A stretch of 64,000 bases of DNA from Chaetomium olivaceum. Taxonomy: Eukaryota > Ascomycota > Sordariomycetes > Sordariales > Chaetomiaceae. The notes beneath the pieces were generated by a model. It was not told the origin of the DNA, searched no databases, and worked only from the letters and a program-made list of their open reading frames with translations. The translations under genes and the position numbers were made by a program. The stretch's first letter is position 1. Each line of letters opens with the position of its first letter. The DNA is taken from NCBI GenBank assembly GCA_039881045.1, contig JAYWVB010000008.1, positions 1,054,001 through 1,118,000 of the forward strand. The letters are read 5' to 3'. Positions 46,088 through 57,141 of this stretch are shown here, piece by piece.

Positions 46088-46162
46088 TAGGTGTTTCGGT
46101 GAAAGGAGCCGTTGGGCTGCCGTCATACGCACGGCTAGGCGTTTTGGTGAAAGGAACCGTCG
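46088..46162. repeat. Imperfect 26-bp direct repeat, two copies
   Basis: Two copies of about 26 bp lie about 47 bp apart, the first near 46088 and the second near 46134. They read CTAGGTGTTTCGGTGAAAGG and CTAGGCGTTTTGGTGAAAGG followed by a similar end. On the minus strand they would encode the repeated peptides PFTETPS and PFTKTPS. They may be the relic of a repetitive coding region next to the coiled-coil gene. Confidence 0.6.
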
Positions 46163-46245
46163 AGCCAGCAGATGGGGTCTGGAGCCTGCGTCGCTGCGGT
46201 TGTGGCTGTTCTCCGGACGAGCCGGTTGCCGGCCAGTCTCGCTTC

Positions 46246-46824
46246 TCAGCGGCTGGAGGACCTTGGTCGGCAAACCGCTGTGCCCTTGTATCGAAATTCT
46301 ACGAAGTTGTCTTCATCAAGGCCAAGTATCTCTTCTAGCAGCTCCACAGCACGGTCGGGATCAACCTACACCTTTTCACCAGACTCGCTCGCATCGGCCG
46401 CCTCTTGCTGAATGTCATAAAATGCGCTGAGGTAGGCAAGCATCTGGTGGTCACGCTCGTTCTGTGGCTTTCGGAGACCGTAAAGTTGATTGGCGTACTT
46501 GGGAAAGTAGGCCGGATCGGGTTCTTGGGCGCCGCGGCCTTGGGTGAAGATGGGAATGGGGCGGATTCGGGCTGTCGGGTTCTTGAGCTTGCCGTTACGG
46601 GCGCGGACCTCGATCTGCCTCATAGTAATCTGCATTTCCCCCATTGTAATCTTCATCTCCCCAACATCGGTCTTGAGCTGGCGAACGTCGGTCTTGAGCT
46701 GGTGAACGTCGGTCTTGAGCTCGTGGATGTCGGCCTCGACTCTCTCAAACCTGGCATTTGTTTCGGTCCGGAAGGCATCGATTTCCGCCTTAACAAAGAC
46801 CTGCGTGGCCACTTCTGAACTCAT
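46246..46824 (-). pseudogene. Coiled-coil protein gene with an internal TAG, probably degenerate
   Basis: The ATG at 46824 (MSSEVATQVFVKAEIDAFRT) opens a helical protein. Residues about 25-65 are a heptad repeat with three copies of LKTDVxQ followed by GEMKITM and GEMQITM. The DNA shows a degenerate 21-bp tandem repeat there. The next part (PIFTQGRGAQEPDPAYFPKY, then LRKPQNERDHQMLAYLSAFY) looks conserved. A TAG at 46366-46368 stops translation after 152 codons. The same frame then continues with VDPDRAVELLEEILGLDEDN up to a TGA at 46246, which reads like genuine coding sequence. Either a nonsense change has shortened the protein by about 39 residues, or the sequence is wrong at this codon. 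I do not know the function. Confidence 0.5.
46623..46735. repeat. Degenerate 21-bp tandem repeat encoding heptads
   Basis: About five 21-bp units lie in tandem within the coiled-coil gene. Three units are near-identical around GGTCTTGAGCTGG(C/T)GAACGTC, and two more diverged units carry CCCATTGTAATCTTCATCTC-like sequence. Each unit encodes one heptad. Confidence 0.75.
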
Positions 46825-47452
46825 TGTCGTCGACTCAGATATTGTCTTCTTGTCCGAGGTTGTGCGGGATAGTGGTAACAATGAGTGTTTTGGTGGCAAT
46901 GGGTAAAGGGGTGTTTTGGGGAACCGCGTATGGAGCTTTTGGGTAGACAGGAATTCGGCGGGAATTCACGTGACTTCGCATCGCGGGGGGATTCTCATAG
47001 GTACCATCGCTCCACCCCATTTGGTTCTGAAGAGTTGCACGAAGCTCGGCGATCCTCGACACTTGACAATGCGCCCTCCCGAGCCGTTATGTGTGGGTGG
47101 CGCCAGATAGTAGTTGGAGTAAAGCGCTTCATTCACTATCATAACTGACCACCCGATTCAGCGGCCAGACGCTCGATTCGTGCGCTACATGAATTCTACC
47201 CCTTTCGGCGCCAGCTCCCATCCATCGCAGCCAAATACAGTATAAATAGTCTCTTTACAAGCATATCGCACGTTGACATGGGTATGGGTTTGGCGGACCA
47301 GGGTTGTTGAGTGACGTTTGGGCTCGTGCGACGAGCGTAAATCTTGGCACATTTTCGAGGCGGCCACTCCCAGACAACTATACCAGCAACTAAACCCATC
47401 CCAGCGGCACTCATGTCCCCTTCAAGATCAGACATCGAGTAACGCGCCCCAT
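46825..47452. other. Divergent upstream region
   Basis: About 630 bp between the coiled-coil gene (-) and the XPF/Rad1 gene (+). No gene or specific site was recognised. Confidence 0.5.
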
Positions 47453-50373
47453 ATGTCGGTTGCCGAGAACCCACAACCCATGCAGCCTGTGAAGCTCTCG
47501 CTGCCTCTGGTACGTCGGATGAAGTGCCCCTCCGTTTAACTTATCGAGGTCGTCTCTTATTCTTCACCTGGATTTCACACTCATACCCTCCCCCTTTCTA
47601 GGTCTACCAGCAGAAGCTCTTTGAGGAGCTACGGAAGGAGGATGAACTCGTGGTTCTGGCTCGGGGCTTGGGACTCATCCGGCTCGTAGTCAATCTCCTC
47701 CACTCGTACGATGCCGCGGGGAACAACCTGATCGTCATCGTAGCAGCCGACGATAGGGAAAACGCCTGGATTGGCGAAGCCCTCGCGGAACATGCCGCCA
47801 TCAGCATGTCGTCCCGTGCCCGGGGGTTGACAGTGGTCAACACCGACTTCACCAGCGTAGGAACCCGCGAAAAAATGTATGCGTCTGGGGGCATCTTTAG
47901 CATCACCTCCCGAATCCTGGTCGTCGACATGCTCACCGGACTTTTGAACCCCGAGACTATTACGGGTATGGTCGTATTTCACGCTGACAGGGTTGCCGCA
48001 ACGTCCTTGGAGGCCTTCATTCTCAGGATCTACCGCCAAAAGAACAAGGTCGGTTTCCTCAAAGCCTTCTCGGACAACCCAGATCCCTTCACCACCGGCT
48101 TCGCACCGCTGGCCACCATGATGAGAAGTATGTTTCTTCGGAAAGCTTCGTTGTGGCCGCGCTTCCACGTGCACGTAGCTGAGGCCTTGGAAGGGAAGAA
48201 GAAGGCAGAAGTGATCGAGCTGGAGGTCCCCATGACAGATGCCATGCGTGATATACAAAATGCCATCATGGAATGCGTTGAAATCAGCATCCAGGAGCTC
48301 AAAAAAGGCAACACTGGGCTAGAAATGGACGATTGGGATCTTGACAGCGCCCTGCTCAAGAACTTCGATGTCATTGTCCGCCGTCAACTGGATCCTAACT
48401 GGCATCGCGTCAGCTGGAAAACGAAGCAGATCGTGGGCGACCTGACCGTTCTCAGGAATATGCTCCACTCCATCCTAGCGCTTGATGCCGTTTCCTTCCT
48501 CCAGCAACTCGACACCATCCACGCCGCCCATTCGCCGGCTCCCGGAACGACGAGGCAAACACAGTCCCCGTGGCTGTTCCTGGACGCCGCGGAAACCATT
48601 TTTAATACCGCAAAGAGGCGGGTATACTCTAGCAGTCAGAGGCCGGGCCCAAATGTCACTAATATTGATTCCTTGCGGCCTGTCTTGGAAGAACTGCCCA
48701 AGTGGTCCGTCCTGGCCGAGGTGTTGGAAGAAATCGACAGGGACCTCTACTTTGAGCCCGCTGCTCGCGATGACTCGAATGGTACCATCTTGATCATGTG
48801 CTCTGACACCGACACATGCCGGCAGCTTCGCGACTACCTTCAGACTATGCACGTCAAGCCAAGGACAGAGAAAAAGGTCGAGGAATTCCACGACCCAGAA
48901 GAGGACAAGCCGTCAGCTGCTTTCATGATGAGGAGGAAGTTACGTAACTACCTGAAGTGGAAGCGGGAATTTGCCCAGGTAAACGCCAATCTCTTCTCAG
49001 AGAACCAGAAGGCCCTCACCGGCGCAGTCGACCCCCGCCTAGGCCACGCGAAAAGTAGGGCTGCCGCAAACAAGAGACGCCGCATCCGTGGTGGCGGAGC
49101 GTCAGGCGCCGCACCCGGTCGCCTCGAAAATGGTAGTGTTGCGCAGTACTTTGAAAAGCCAGGAGAGGTGGCCGAGCTGATGGCCGAGGTTCAAATTACC
49201 GAAGAAGAGGGGAAACAAAAAGAAGATGTCGTCGCGGACCCCCTAGAAGACATGGACGACTACTACCAGTTGTACGAAATGCAAGACTTAGTCGTCATTC
49301 ACGCGTACGACGGGGATCTTGACGAACACATTCTAGAGGAGATCAAACCGAAGTACATCATCATGTATGAGCCGGACGCTGCCTTCATACGGCGGGTCGA
49401 GGTCTACCGCTCGTCCCACAACGACCGGAACGTGAGGGTGTACTTCCTCTATTACGGAGGGTCTGTCGAAGAACAACGCTACCTCTCCAGTGTCCGCCGC
49501 GAGAAGGACGCCTTCACCAAAATGATCAAAGAGCGCGCCGGCATGTCCCTCGTCATGACAGTCGATGCGCACGGCGCCGAAGACCCACAGGAAGCCTTCC
49601 TCCGCACCATCAACACGCGCATCGCGGGCGGTGGCAGGCTCGCCGCGACCGCCCAGCCGCCACGAGTTGTCGTCGACGTGCGCGAGTTCCGCTCCTCCCT
49701 CCCGTCCCTCCTGCACGGCCGTTCCATGATCATCGTGCCCTGCATGCTGACGGTCGGCGACTACATCCTCAGCCCGGCCGTGTGCGTGGAGCGCAAGAGC
49801 ATCGGCGATCTCATCAGCTCCTTCAAGGACGGCCGGCTGTTTGCGCAGTGCGAGGCCATGTTCCAGCACTACCGCAGCCCCATGCTGCTGATCGAGTTCG
49901 ACCAGAACAAGAGCTTCACGCTCGAGCCCTTCGCCGACCTGTCTGGCAGCCTGGCCAGCGTGAGCGCTGCCAGCGCGGGCGCCCACGACCTGCAGAGCAA
50001 GATCGTCTTGCTGACCCTCGCCTTCCCCAAGCTGCGCATCATCTGGTCGTCGTCGCCGTACGAGACGGCCGAGATCTTTGAGCGGCTGAAGGCGCAGGAG
50101 GACGAGCCGGACCCGATCGCGGCGGTTAGGGCGGGGCTGGACGGCGATGCTGATCCGCAGGCTGAGGGTCAGGTGTTCAATCCGGTGCCGCAGGAGATGC
50201 TGGGGGCGGTGCCGGGGGTGACGCAGAAGAATATCATGAACTTGGTGCTGCAGACGGAGAACATCAGAGAAGTGGCTAATATGACGGTAGAGGAACTGAA
50301 TCCACTAGTTGGGAAAGAGGCTGCGGGCCAAATTTGTGGCTTCTTTGCGAAGGATCTGTTGGAGGACGAGTAA
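47453..50373 (+). CDS. RAD1: XPF/Rad1 structure-specific DNA repair endonuclease
   Basis: Catalytic subunit of the XPF-ERCC1 (Rad1-Rad10) nuclease, which cuts 5' of lesions in nucleotide excision repair and acts in flap and crosslink processing. Exon 1 (47453-47509) and exon 2 (47602-50373) join in phase through a 92-bp intron for 942 aa, intact over 2.8 kb. The N-terminus (LPLVYQQKLFEELRKEDELV, VLARGLGLIRLVVNLLHSYD) begins the degenerate SF2 helicase-like domain. The ERCC4 nuclease motif is visible as GDYILSPAVCVERKSIGDLI, including the essential ERK. The tandem HhH domain at the C-terminus reads EMLGAVPGVTQKNIMNLVLQ and LVGKEAAGQICGFF. A starting GTG inside exon 2 can be ruled out because family similarity extends into exon 1. 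The Neurospora counterpart is mus-38. Confidence 0.94.
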
Positions 50374-50722
50374 TGAAGCGTGATAATGAACGATACACAT
50401 CGTTGCAAGATACACACACATGTCACAACATCGCCAGGACTATTTGCGCATTTAAACAGGTAAAGTAGTTCGCTCTATAAACAACGTAACAAATGATAAA
50501 TCAACGACTATGTATAACCAGCCTGCCTGCTAAAATGCAACGCTTCCCTCCCATCCTCTCTCCCCCTCGCATTTCTCAAAGAGCCTGTCGCTCAGGGTAT
50601 TGGGGTATCTCATATGATGCATCATATATCGTGGTGGCGCGAAGAACTAAGAAAAGCCTCCGCACGCTTCCGCCCGCTAGAAGGGCAATCTCTCCCTCCA
50701 TCTAGCCTCCTCGCCGCGGCTC
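50374..50722. other. Convergent 3' region
   Basis: Short spacer between the XPF/Rad1 gene and the 82-aa membrane-protein gene. It holds presumed 3' UTRs. Confidence 0.5.
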
Positions 50723-51055
50723 TTAGACGACGTGCCTGCGCCTGCCGAAGCCGCGGCGCCTGCCGGTGGTGGTGCCATGGGTGCGGCCGGCGCTATGGCG
50801 GCGGCGCCCGCCGCAGGTGTTGCAGGTCAGGAAGCCGACGATGATATCGAGGAAGTTGACGATGCCGTTGACAATGGCCATGATAATGCCGCCGATGCCG
50901 TTGATGATGGCCATGATGGTCCGCCCGATGGTGCGGAAACAGGACTGGATCTGGAAAGGGGGGGTAATATGTTAGTATGGGTGGGTGGGAGGCTTGTTGG
51001 TGGAGCTCTAGCTCTGGAATGCGTGCGGACTTACGCAAGAGACGACGGCGCCCAT
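50723..51055 (-). CDS. Small conserved-type membrane protein (82 aa)
   Basis: Exon 1 (51055-51035) encodes MGAVVSC and joins exon 2 (50950-50723) through an 84-bp GT-AG intron. The product is 82 aa: a short amphipathic start (IQSCFRTIGRTIMAIINGIG), a long hydrophobic stretch (GIIMAIVNGIVNFLDIIVGF), then a Cys pair (LTCNTCGG) and an Arg/His-rich tail (RRRHSAGRTHGTTTGRRRGF). Short proteins of this plan, MGA-VSC start, repeated NGI motifs, C-x2-C and basic tail, occur in filamentous fungi and have no assigned function to my knowledge. MG at the start plus a nearby Cys suggests possible N-myristoylation and palmitoylation. It is the best small-protein candidate in the window. Confidence 0.75.
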
Positions 51056-51985
51056 TTTGATGGTGTAGTTTAAGTTGGGTTGGTGATGGTTTGTTTTGGT
51101 GGTTTTGCTGCGTAGCCGACTTCGAGTTTTTCTTAGACTTGAGGTTGTCTTGTGTTGTGGTGTGTGATGCTTGTTTGGTTTGTTCTGTTGGATAATAAAC
51201 TTGTGAACTTAGAACTGAGAGGCGGCATGATATATGTATTCCAAATGGCAACTGGCTGTTGGGTATGTCAAAGTGGTCAGTGACGTCACTGACTAAACCA
51301 TCGGTTTCCATCCCGCTTGTTCGCTACTGGCTGCAAATCATTTTGGGCTCAAACCCAACCATTGACATTTTCGGCTCCCCTTGCAGCACTCCAAGGCCGC
51401 ATACAACGGGGCAAGACATCTTGGTGCGTTTGTTTCCGCCCTGTTCTCATGGGCCGATGATGACACCGGGCCGGAGAAACAGGACAGATTTTGTGGGGAG
51501 TCGTAGAGGGCGCATTGTCTCAACAGCTAACCTGAGCCAACCAAGCAAATTTCAAGGAGGGCCAGTTGCAGTGAAGTCATTCAGCCGCTGGCCTTCGTTC
51601 CCTCGGGGGGTCGCATTGAACACACCATGACGTCATTAACCGTCGGGTCTGGCCGGTGGGCAACCGTTGGGCTTGGCTCCTCCCACCACGTGCGGACCCA
51701 CCCGTAACCGTGGTCACCCCTGACACATTACGGACAAGAACATGACGAACCCATGGAAGCATGCTGCCCCTTTCTTCAAACTTGTAGTATCCTTATAAGC
51801 GACGGAATACCAGACGCCAAGGGTTTTGGGGGCATAATCATAAACGAATACCTGGGTATCATTACCACTCATGCCACCGTGATCATGAAAACGCCGGGCA
51901 ACCCTTTCCCCTCCCTTTTCCTACCTAGCCCGTCCCACCTCCTCGTCCCGCCTAGATCACCGAGACTCGTTACTTTTATCCCCTC
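51056..51985. other. Spacer upstream of the 82-aa gene
   Basis: Region between the 5' end of the 82-aa membrane-protein gene and the 3' end of SMC5. It includes a CACGTG hexamer near 51688. No gene was recognised. Confidence 0.45.
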
Positions 51986-54900
51986 TTAACGAACCGCCAA
52001 CCTCCGCTGGATATTGACAAAGTTCGCAAAATTCATCTTCTCGGTACCCCGGCTGTCGACATGCTCGCCGCTAACGATAGTGTGCACGCGCATCCGCTCG
52101 TCATACCGCAGGCCCGATAACAGCTTGGGCGTGATGAGGAAGTACTGGCTCGTGTGCTCGCGACAGGCGACTTCGACCATGCGCTCGTGTACCATGCGCT
52201 CGTTGCGCGGGTCCATGCCCTGGTTGATCTCGTCTACAACGCGGAACGGCGCCTGCGCCATTGATTGCAACGCCATCAGGTAGAAGATTGTCGAAACAGC
52301 CCGCTCACCACCTGACTGGCGGTGCTGGTCCAGGCGTTGCAGAGTCTCGTTCTCGCTGTAACCCATCTCGGTTAGTTTCTCTGAGCTTCAACTCGATGAG
52401 CATCAAACCACATACCGGAACTTGACCTTGATCTCGATAGCCCACTTCTCAAAGTCCTCGTCCTTGTGCACGCCCACCTCACCGGCGCAGCTGATCTGTT
52501 CAAAGTTGTAACTGAAGGCATCATTGATCTGGCTGACGAGCTGATCCAGCTTGGGCTCCCACTGGCTCTTGACGTTGTGTATGCGTTCATCGAGCTCCGC
52601 CATCTTGACCTCGTGGTTTGCCTGGTTGACACGTTCTCTTTCGATCCTGGCCGCGTATCGTTCGTACTCTTCCAGCGCCGCCGGATTGCTGGCTTGAATG
52701 ACCTCGAGCTTCGTTTTTTCCACCTGAATGGCTTGGTCGATGTCCTCGACCGTTTTGCCCATCGCCTTGTCCCGCAACTCATCTTTGTTCTCCTCCGTCA
52801 AAATGCTGACGGCTTCCTCTTTGGCCTCGGCGGCAATGTTGCGCTGTTGGTTCAGTTCCTCGACGATCTGCTCGAGTGACCTATTTCCTTCCTCCAGTTG
52901 CTGGGTGATTTCCGAGTTCTTAGCCTTGAAACACCCACGTCCGACTCTGCCTCCATGAGAACCACCTGTGCCTCCAACAACGCCTCCCGCGCCTTTCGAA
53001 TGCCTATTATTTGCTTGTGGTGCCACAGAACCGCCTTGGCCTTGTCCAGAGAAATTTTGTCCTGCAGCTTTTCAAGCTCAAGTTTGCGGCCTTTGCATTC
53101 TGTGAGCTCTTCTTCGGTCCGCTTGAGCGCCGTTTTTTCGGATTCTATATCCATGTCAATAAAAGGTGTGACACCATCTCAGGCTGCGTAGCCATACCTA
53201 TCTTATCCGGTAACGTCTGCCACTTTGTGTACTCGCGTTGCAGCTCGCTTTTCGCAGACCGTAATTCCGTCTACTCTGATGTCAGCGGGATCCGAACCAA
53301 CGGGATGGACCATAGGCGGGCAACATACAATCTTGTGCAAGATGCGCTGCTTTTCTGCCTCCGCTTCCATATACTTAGCATCCGCGGCGTCGTAATGCTC
53401 CTTCATAGTGGCGCGTTGTGCTGTGAGTTCCTCGATTTTCCGCTGGAGCTCGGTTTTCTCGGCCGCATCCACCGGTTGATCAGCCCAAAAGCGGCCCTTC
53501 GCAAACTGGGTGACCCGCGTAGAGACGGCCCCTGGGCCATACTCTCTTCTGCGCGTGATACGGTACAACTGTCTTCCCGCAGCAAATTGTATCAGCTTTT
53601 CCCCCCGCTGGACTTGGTCAAACTGCTCGTCGGTAATGTCTTTGATGGACACGGCCGATGCGTGCATCTTCCTTTCGGAGCAAAGCATAGCGAGCACCGG
53701 TTCCGGCCCATCAAGATAGTCGCTAACATAGCCGTCGAAACCTAAGTTGGATAACTCCTCTTTGGGCAAAGGCGGCTTGAACGCGCTATATTGTGTAAAG
53801 CAGGAGCGGATCGTAACGGAGAGCCCCATCTCGCTGTAGAATTGGTTGCTAAGCTTTTTGTGATCCTCTCTGGTCTGCGCCGTGAAGCATAAGAAGTCGT
53901 CTGCTTGGAGGATGGACTGAACAAGATCGGTGTACCGCTTGTCCTTGACAGAACACGTGAGCATCGGAGGACCGAAAACCTCCTTCTCGAAGCTTTGCTG
54001 GTTGTCTTTCAACCACTCCCAACCCTGGCAACATCGTTATTGATCCTTCTCAGTTGAGTGAGAAGCTGGCCTTGCTGCGAATCCAGCTCCTGCACACTGG
54101 CTTGTAGTCTCATCAACTGTTCTCGGCTTTCGGTTGCATTAAGCCGCAGTCGCTTGCGTTCTTCTGCCGCCTCTGCGGATTCTTTCTCCTTTTCACGAAC
54201 TTGATGCTCTTGTTCTCGCTGTACTCGGATGGTCAATATGAATATCCGATGAGCATCACAATCAAAAGAAAGACTTACGATTTTCCTATTCCAATCAGCA
54301 GCGTCGAACTCTGGAGGGGAGCGGCGATAGCCGGCTTCTAAATCGGTAATCTTTTTCCGGAGACGGCCTAGCTCCTGTCTTTTGGCGACGAAATTCGCCT
54401 GTTCTGCCTCCTTACGTCCAGCCAGTTGAGACTTGGCCTGAACGGCTTCGACTTGGCCAATAGCCGCATTGGCGGCAGCATCGGCCGCTTGCAGCCAGCG
54501 CTGCCTGTCGGTCACAACCAGTTTGACCTTGGCCTGGTATTCCTGCTTCCTGTTGACGGCTTCAAGTGCAGGCGCAACGCTAGCGTAGAGCCGTTTAAGA
54601 GAACGCTCAGCGTCGACTTTCCGCACCTTTGCTTCCTTGAACTTGTTTCGGGCGTCATAGTATTTGACCACTACCCGCAACTTGTTGTAGTCTTCAATTG
54701 ACTCCTGGATCGCTTTCCTTTCCCGCAGCTTTTCGACATCGGCTTGGAGCACTTGCTGGCGGGCCTCCATCTTGCGAAGTTCCTCGCGGATTTTTTCGCC
54801 GTTGTGCTCGGTGTCCTTCTGCAACTTGAAATGATCCTTGAGCTGGGCTCGCCAACTTAACATTTCTTCTGGCGCGGCCGCGTGGAGGGTCTTTTCGAGT

Positions 54901-55607
54901 AACTCGATCGGCGTGAGGGCAGCAAATTCGGCCACCTTGTCCTGAGGTAAAAACTGGCACAGATTGTCGATCTGTATCCTGAATGACCGCATGAGCTTCT
55001 GAATTTCCCTATGTGACGCCTTCTGCCCATTGATTGTGAATTTTCTGCCATTGTCCTCTCGTCGGATGGAGAGCCCAACGATGGGATTTTGCGAGTGTTC
55101 CGGTAGCTTCTGCAGCTCAACCTCAATCCCAGCCTCGTCCTTGCCGTGCTTGACGAACTCCCCAAAAGCGCTCGCCCGACCTAGGACGTTCGAGGAGTAA
55201 CCTAGTCCCAAACAGATGGCGCAAACAAGTGAACTTTTCCCTGTGCCGTTGGGCCCGATGACCATGTTCAGGTTGGGTCCGAGGAAGAACTCGGCCTCTT
55301 CGTATGTTACAAAGTTTTCAACCTTGACACGGACGATAGCGCCTGGTTGAAACCCAGAAACTGCTGGGCCATTTCGTGGTCGTGATAGCGCCGTGCGCCG
55401 TGAGGCAGATGCAACGTCGTTCTCTACCGAGGATGCCTCATCATCATCTTCGTCGTATCCAAGCGAACTCTCGCCGCCTCTTAATCGGAGAGAGTGGAAA
55501 GGGTCAGCTCCACCAGGTAGGCTGGCTAGTTGGTTGGCGGGGTGCTGCGGAGAGGGGACAGGGAGGGGCTCCTCCTCTCGCGACTCATCGGGGACGTGGT
55601 CGGGCAT
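51986..55607 (-). CDS. SMC5: SMC5, Smc5/6 complex ATPase, two frame breaks
   Basis: Core subunit of the Smc5/6 complex in DNA repair and chromosome segregation. The first ATG is at 55607, after which a Pro/Glu-rich leader precedes the ATPase. Five exons: 55607-54279, 54218-53329, 53270-53198, 53144-52416 and 52355-51986. Walker A reads NLNMVIGPNGTGKSSLVCAI. Long coiled-coil arms flank a hinge around residues 460-650. The C-terminal ATPase part has the signature QHRQSGGERAVSTIFYLMAL and Walker B APFRVVDEINQGMD. One base is missing near 54023 and another near 52935. Restoring both gives exactly 1130 aa, a normal length. The first intron (60 bp) is a multiple of three without stop, so its retention would keep the frame. 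Confidence 0.92.
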
Positions 55608-57141
55608 CGCGCCAGTCACTGAAGGTCGGATCTCGAAGTTGATTGTAGGTTCCAGGTCTCAGTTTGGTCATCGGAGAATATTCGTGGTGGCGGGTCGTGA
55701 GCGAACCGACTGGAATTGGCGGAAGTTGGTTGAGGATGGACGTGGGGAAGACCATTGACGAGAAAACGCGACGCGTTTCGGTAGTTAAAGCACCTCAACT
55801 CTTGGCGGGTACCAATGTACTGTGTAAAAAGCATGTGCGGTAAGGATTCGTACTGTACTTTGTCTGTGAATGTCAGGTAAAGGGACGGGTACAATACATG
55901 GCAAAACGACCTTCTACATAGCCAAGAGGCTAGCATATTAATAAATGATAAACCTAGTGTTTCTTTTTGTAATGCTCTGCAATCTCACTCAAATTCAGTG
56001 CTATTGATATCTGGGGTTCAACTTTGGGCCCTTCGAACTGACAGTACCATTGGTAAGCTCATACCGTGGCGTTACAAAGTCCACTTTACACGGTAAGACG
56101 CAGTTGTAAGCTGCGCCCCCCCAAGCTCATAGACGTCCTCCCTTTCCAACCACCATGCTCTTCACCATGGGATAACGCGCCATGGTGGCATCCCTGGTAT
56201 GTGACCGCATGCCAATCAACTTGATCTCTGGAATTTCATACCAGAAATGGAACCTTCTGCCAAACCGTGGGTCGTCGCGTCATGAACGTTCCCCTTATTC
56301 AAGTGCATTAAGGGAACATACGCGGATATCTATACCTACCCCACACACCTGTTCCCTCTTCTACTTAGGGTAGATAGGGATCTAGGCAGGTAGTTAAGCA
56401 ATTGTAATGCTCTTACAATCCACCCGGTCTAGGTCCACTAATGATGTGGTGTGATGGTTCTGGACATGGCACTTAGTCCCAAGAGTAATACCTAGGTGAC
56501 GGTGGAGATGCCAGTCCACTTAGGTACGTATGGGATGAAAGTCGTATGAACGCCCCCCATTCTGGAAGAATCCGATAGTCTCAGCATGAACGCGATAAAA
56601 TGAGGCGAGAAATGCTTTGCAATGATTCTGCCATCCTCCCCGAACGGCCGAGACACGGCATTCCTAAGTTGGCACTGTTGGCCCCTCCTTCCCAAATATT
56701 TACTTCTACACAGTGCTCCCCAAGTGCTTGCGCCGAGGGTCCCGGGCCGTCACTGGAACTTGAAGCAAAAAAATATTCCCGCTCCTTGCCCAGGTTTCAT
56801 TTGCTGCCGTCAGCCTTCGTCGGTCCTGCACACACCGCAGGCGTGTTGTTGTTGGTCAAGTCCTCCTCTTCCTTCCACTTCTACTTCCTCCCAACCTCTC
56901 TTGTTTACTTTAAGTTGCTTCCCAACACAACTGCAGTGCACACCGGGAATCTTCCCGCCACGCTCGTGGGTGTCGCTCATTTTTCCCCACGCAGCTCTGG
57001 ATTATTTTGTGTTCAACTCCTCAACACTAATAATATCGACCCTGCTCGCATCGGTTTCACTTGCGCTACAGCTCAACTGCTTTTCTTGACCGTCTTCTCG
57101 GTTAATAATGCATCGAGCAGTCGCTTGTTGATCTGACCGTC
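55608..57141. promoter_or_regulatory. Divergent upstream region, SMC5 (-) and kinase (+)
   Basis: About 1.5 kb separate the two start codons. The last 450 bp before the kinase are C/T-rich, consistent with a long 5' UTR. Open frames have no recognised domain. No specific factor site is claimed. Confidence 0.4.

Larger units (their letters stand above)
45217..46245. other. Spacer with remnants and an imperfect direct repeat
   Basis: It contains the promoter of the 68-aa gene at the left and, on the minus strand at the right, low-complexity sequence that could be a decayed extension of the neighbouring coiled-coil gene. One reading contains TPSAGSTVPFTKTPS and SPTAPFTETPS. Only weak coding candidates are present. 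Confidence 0.4.
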
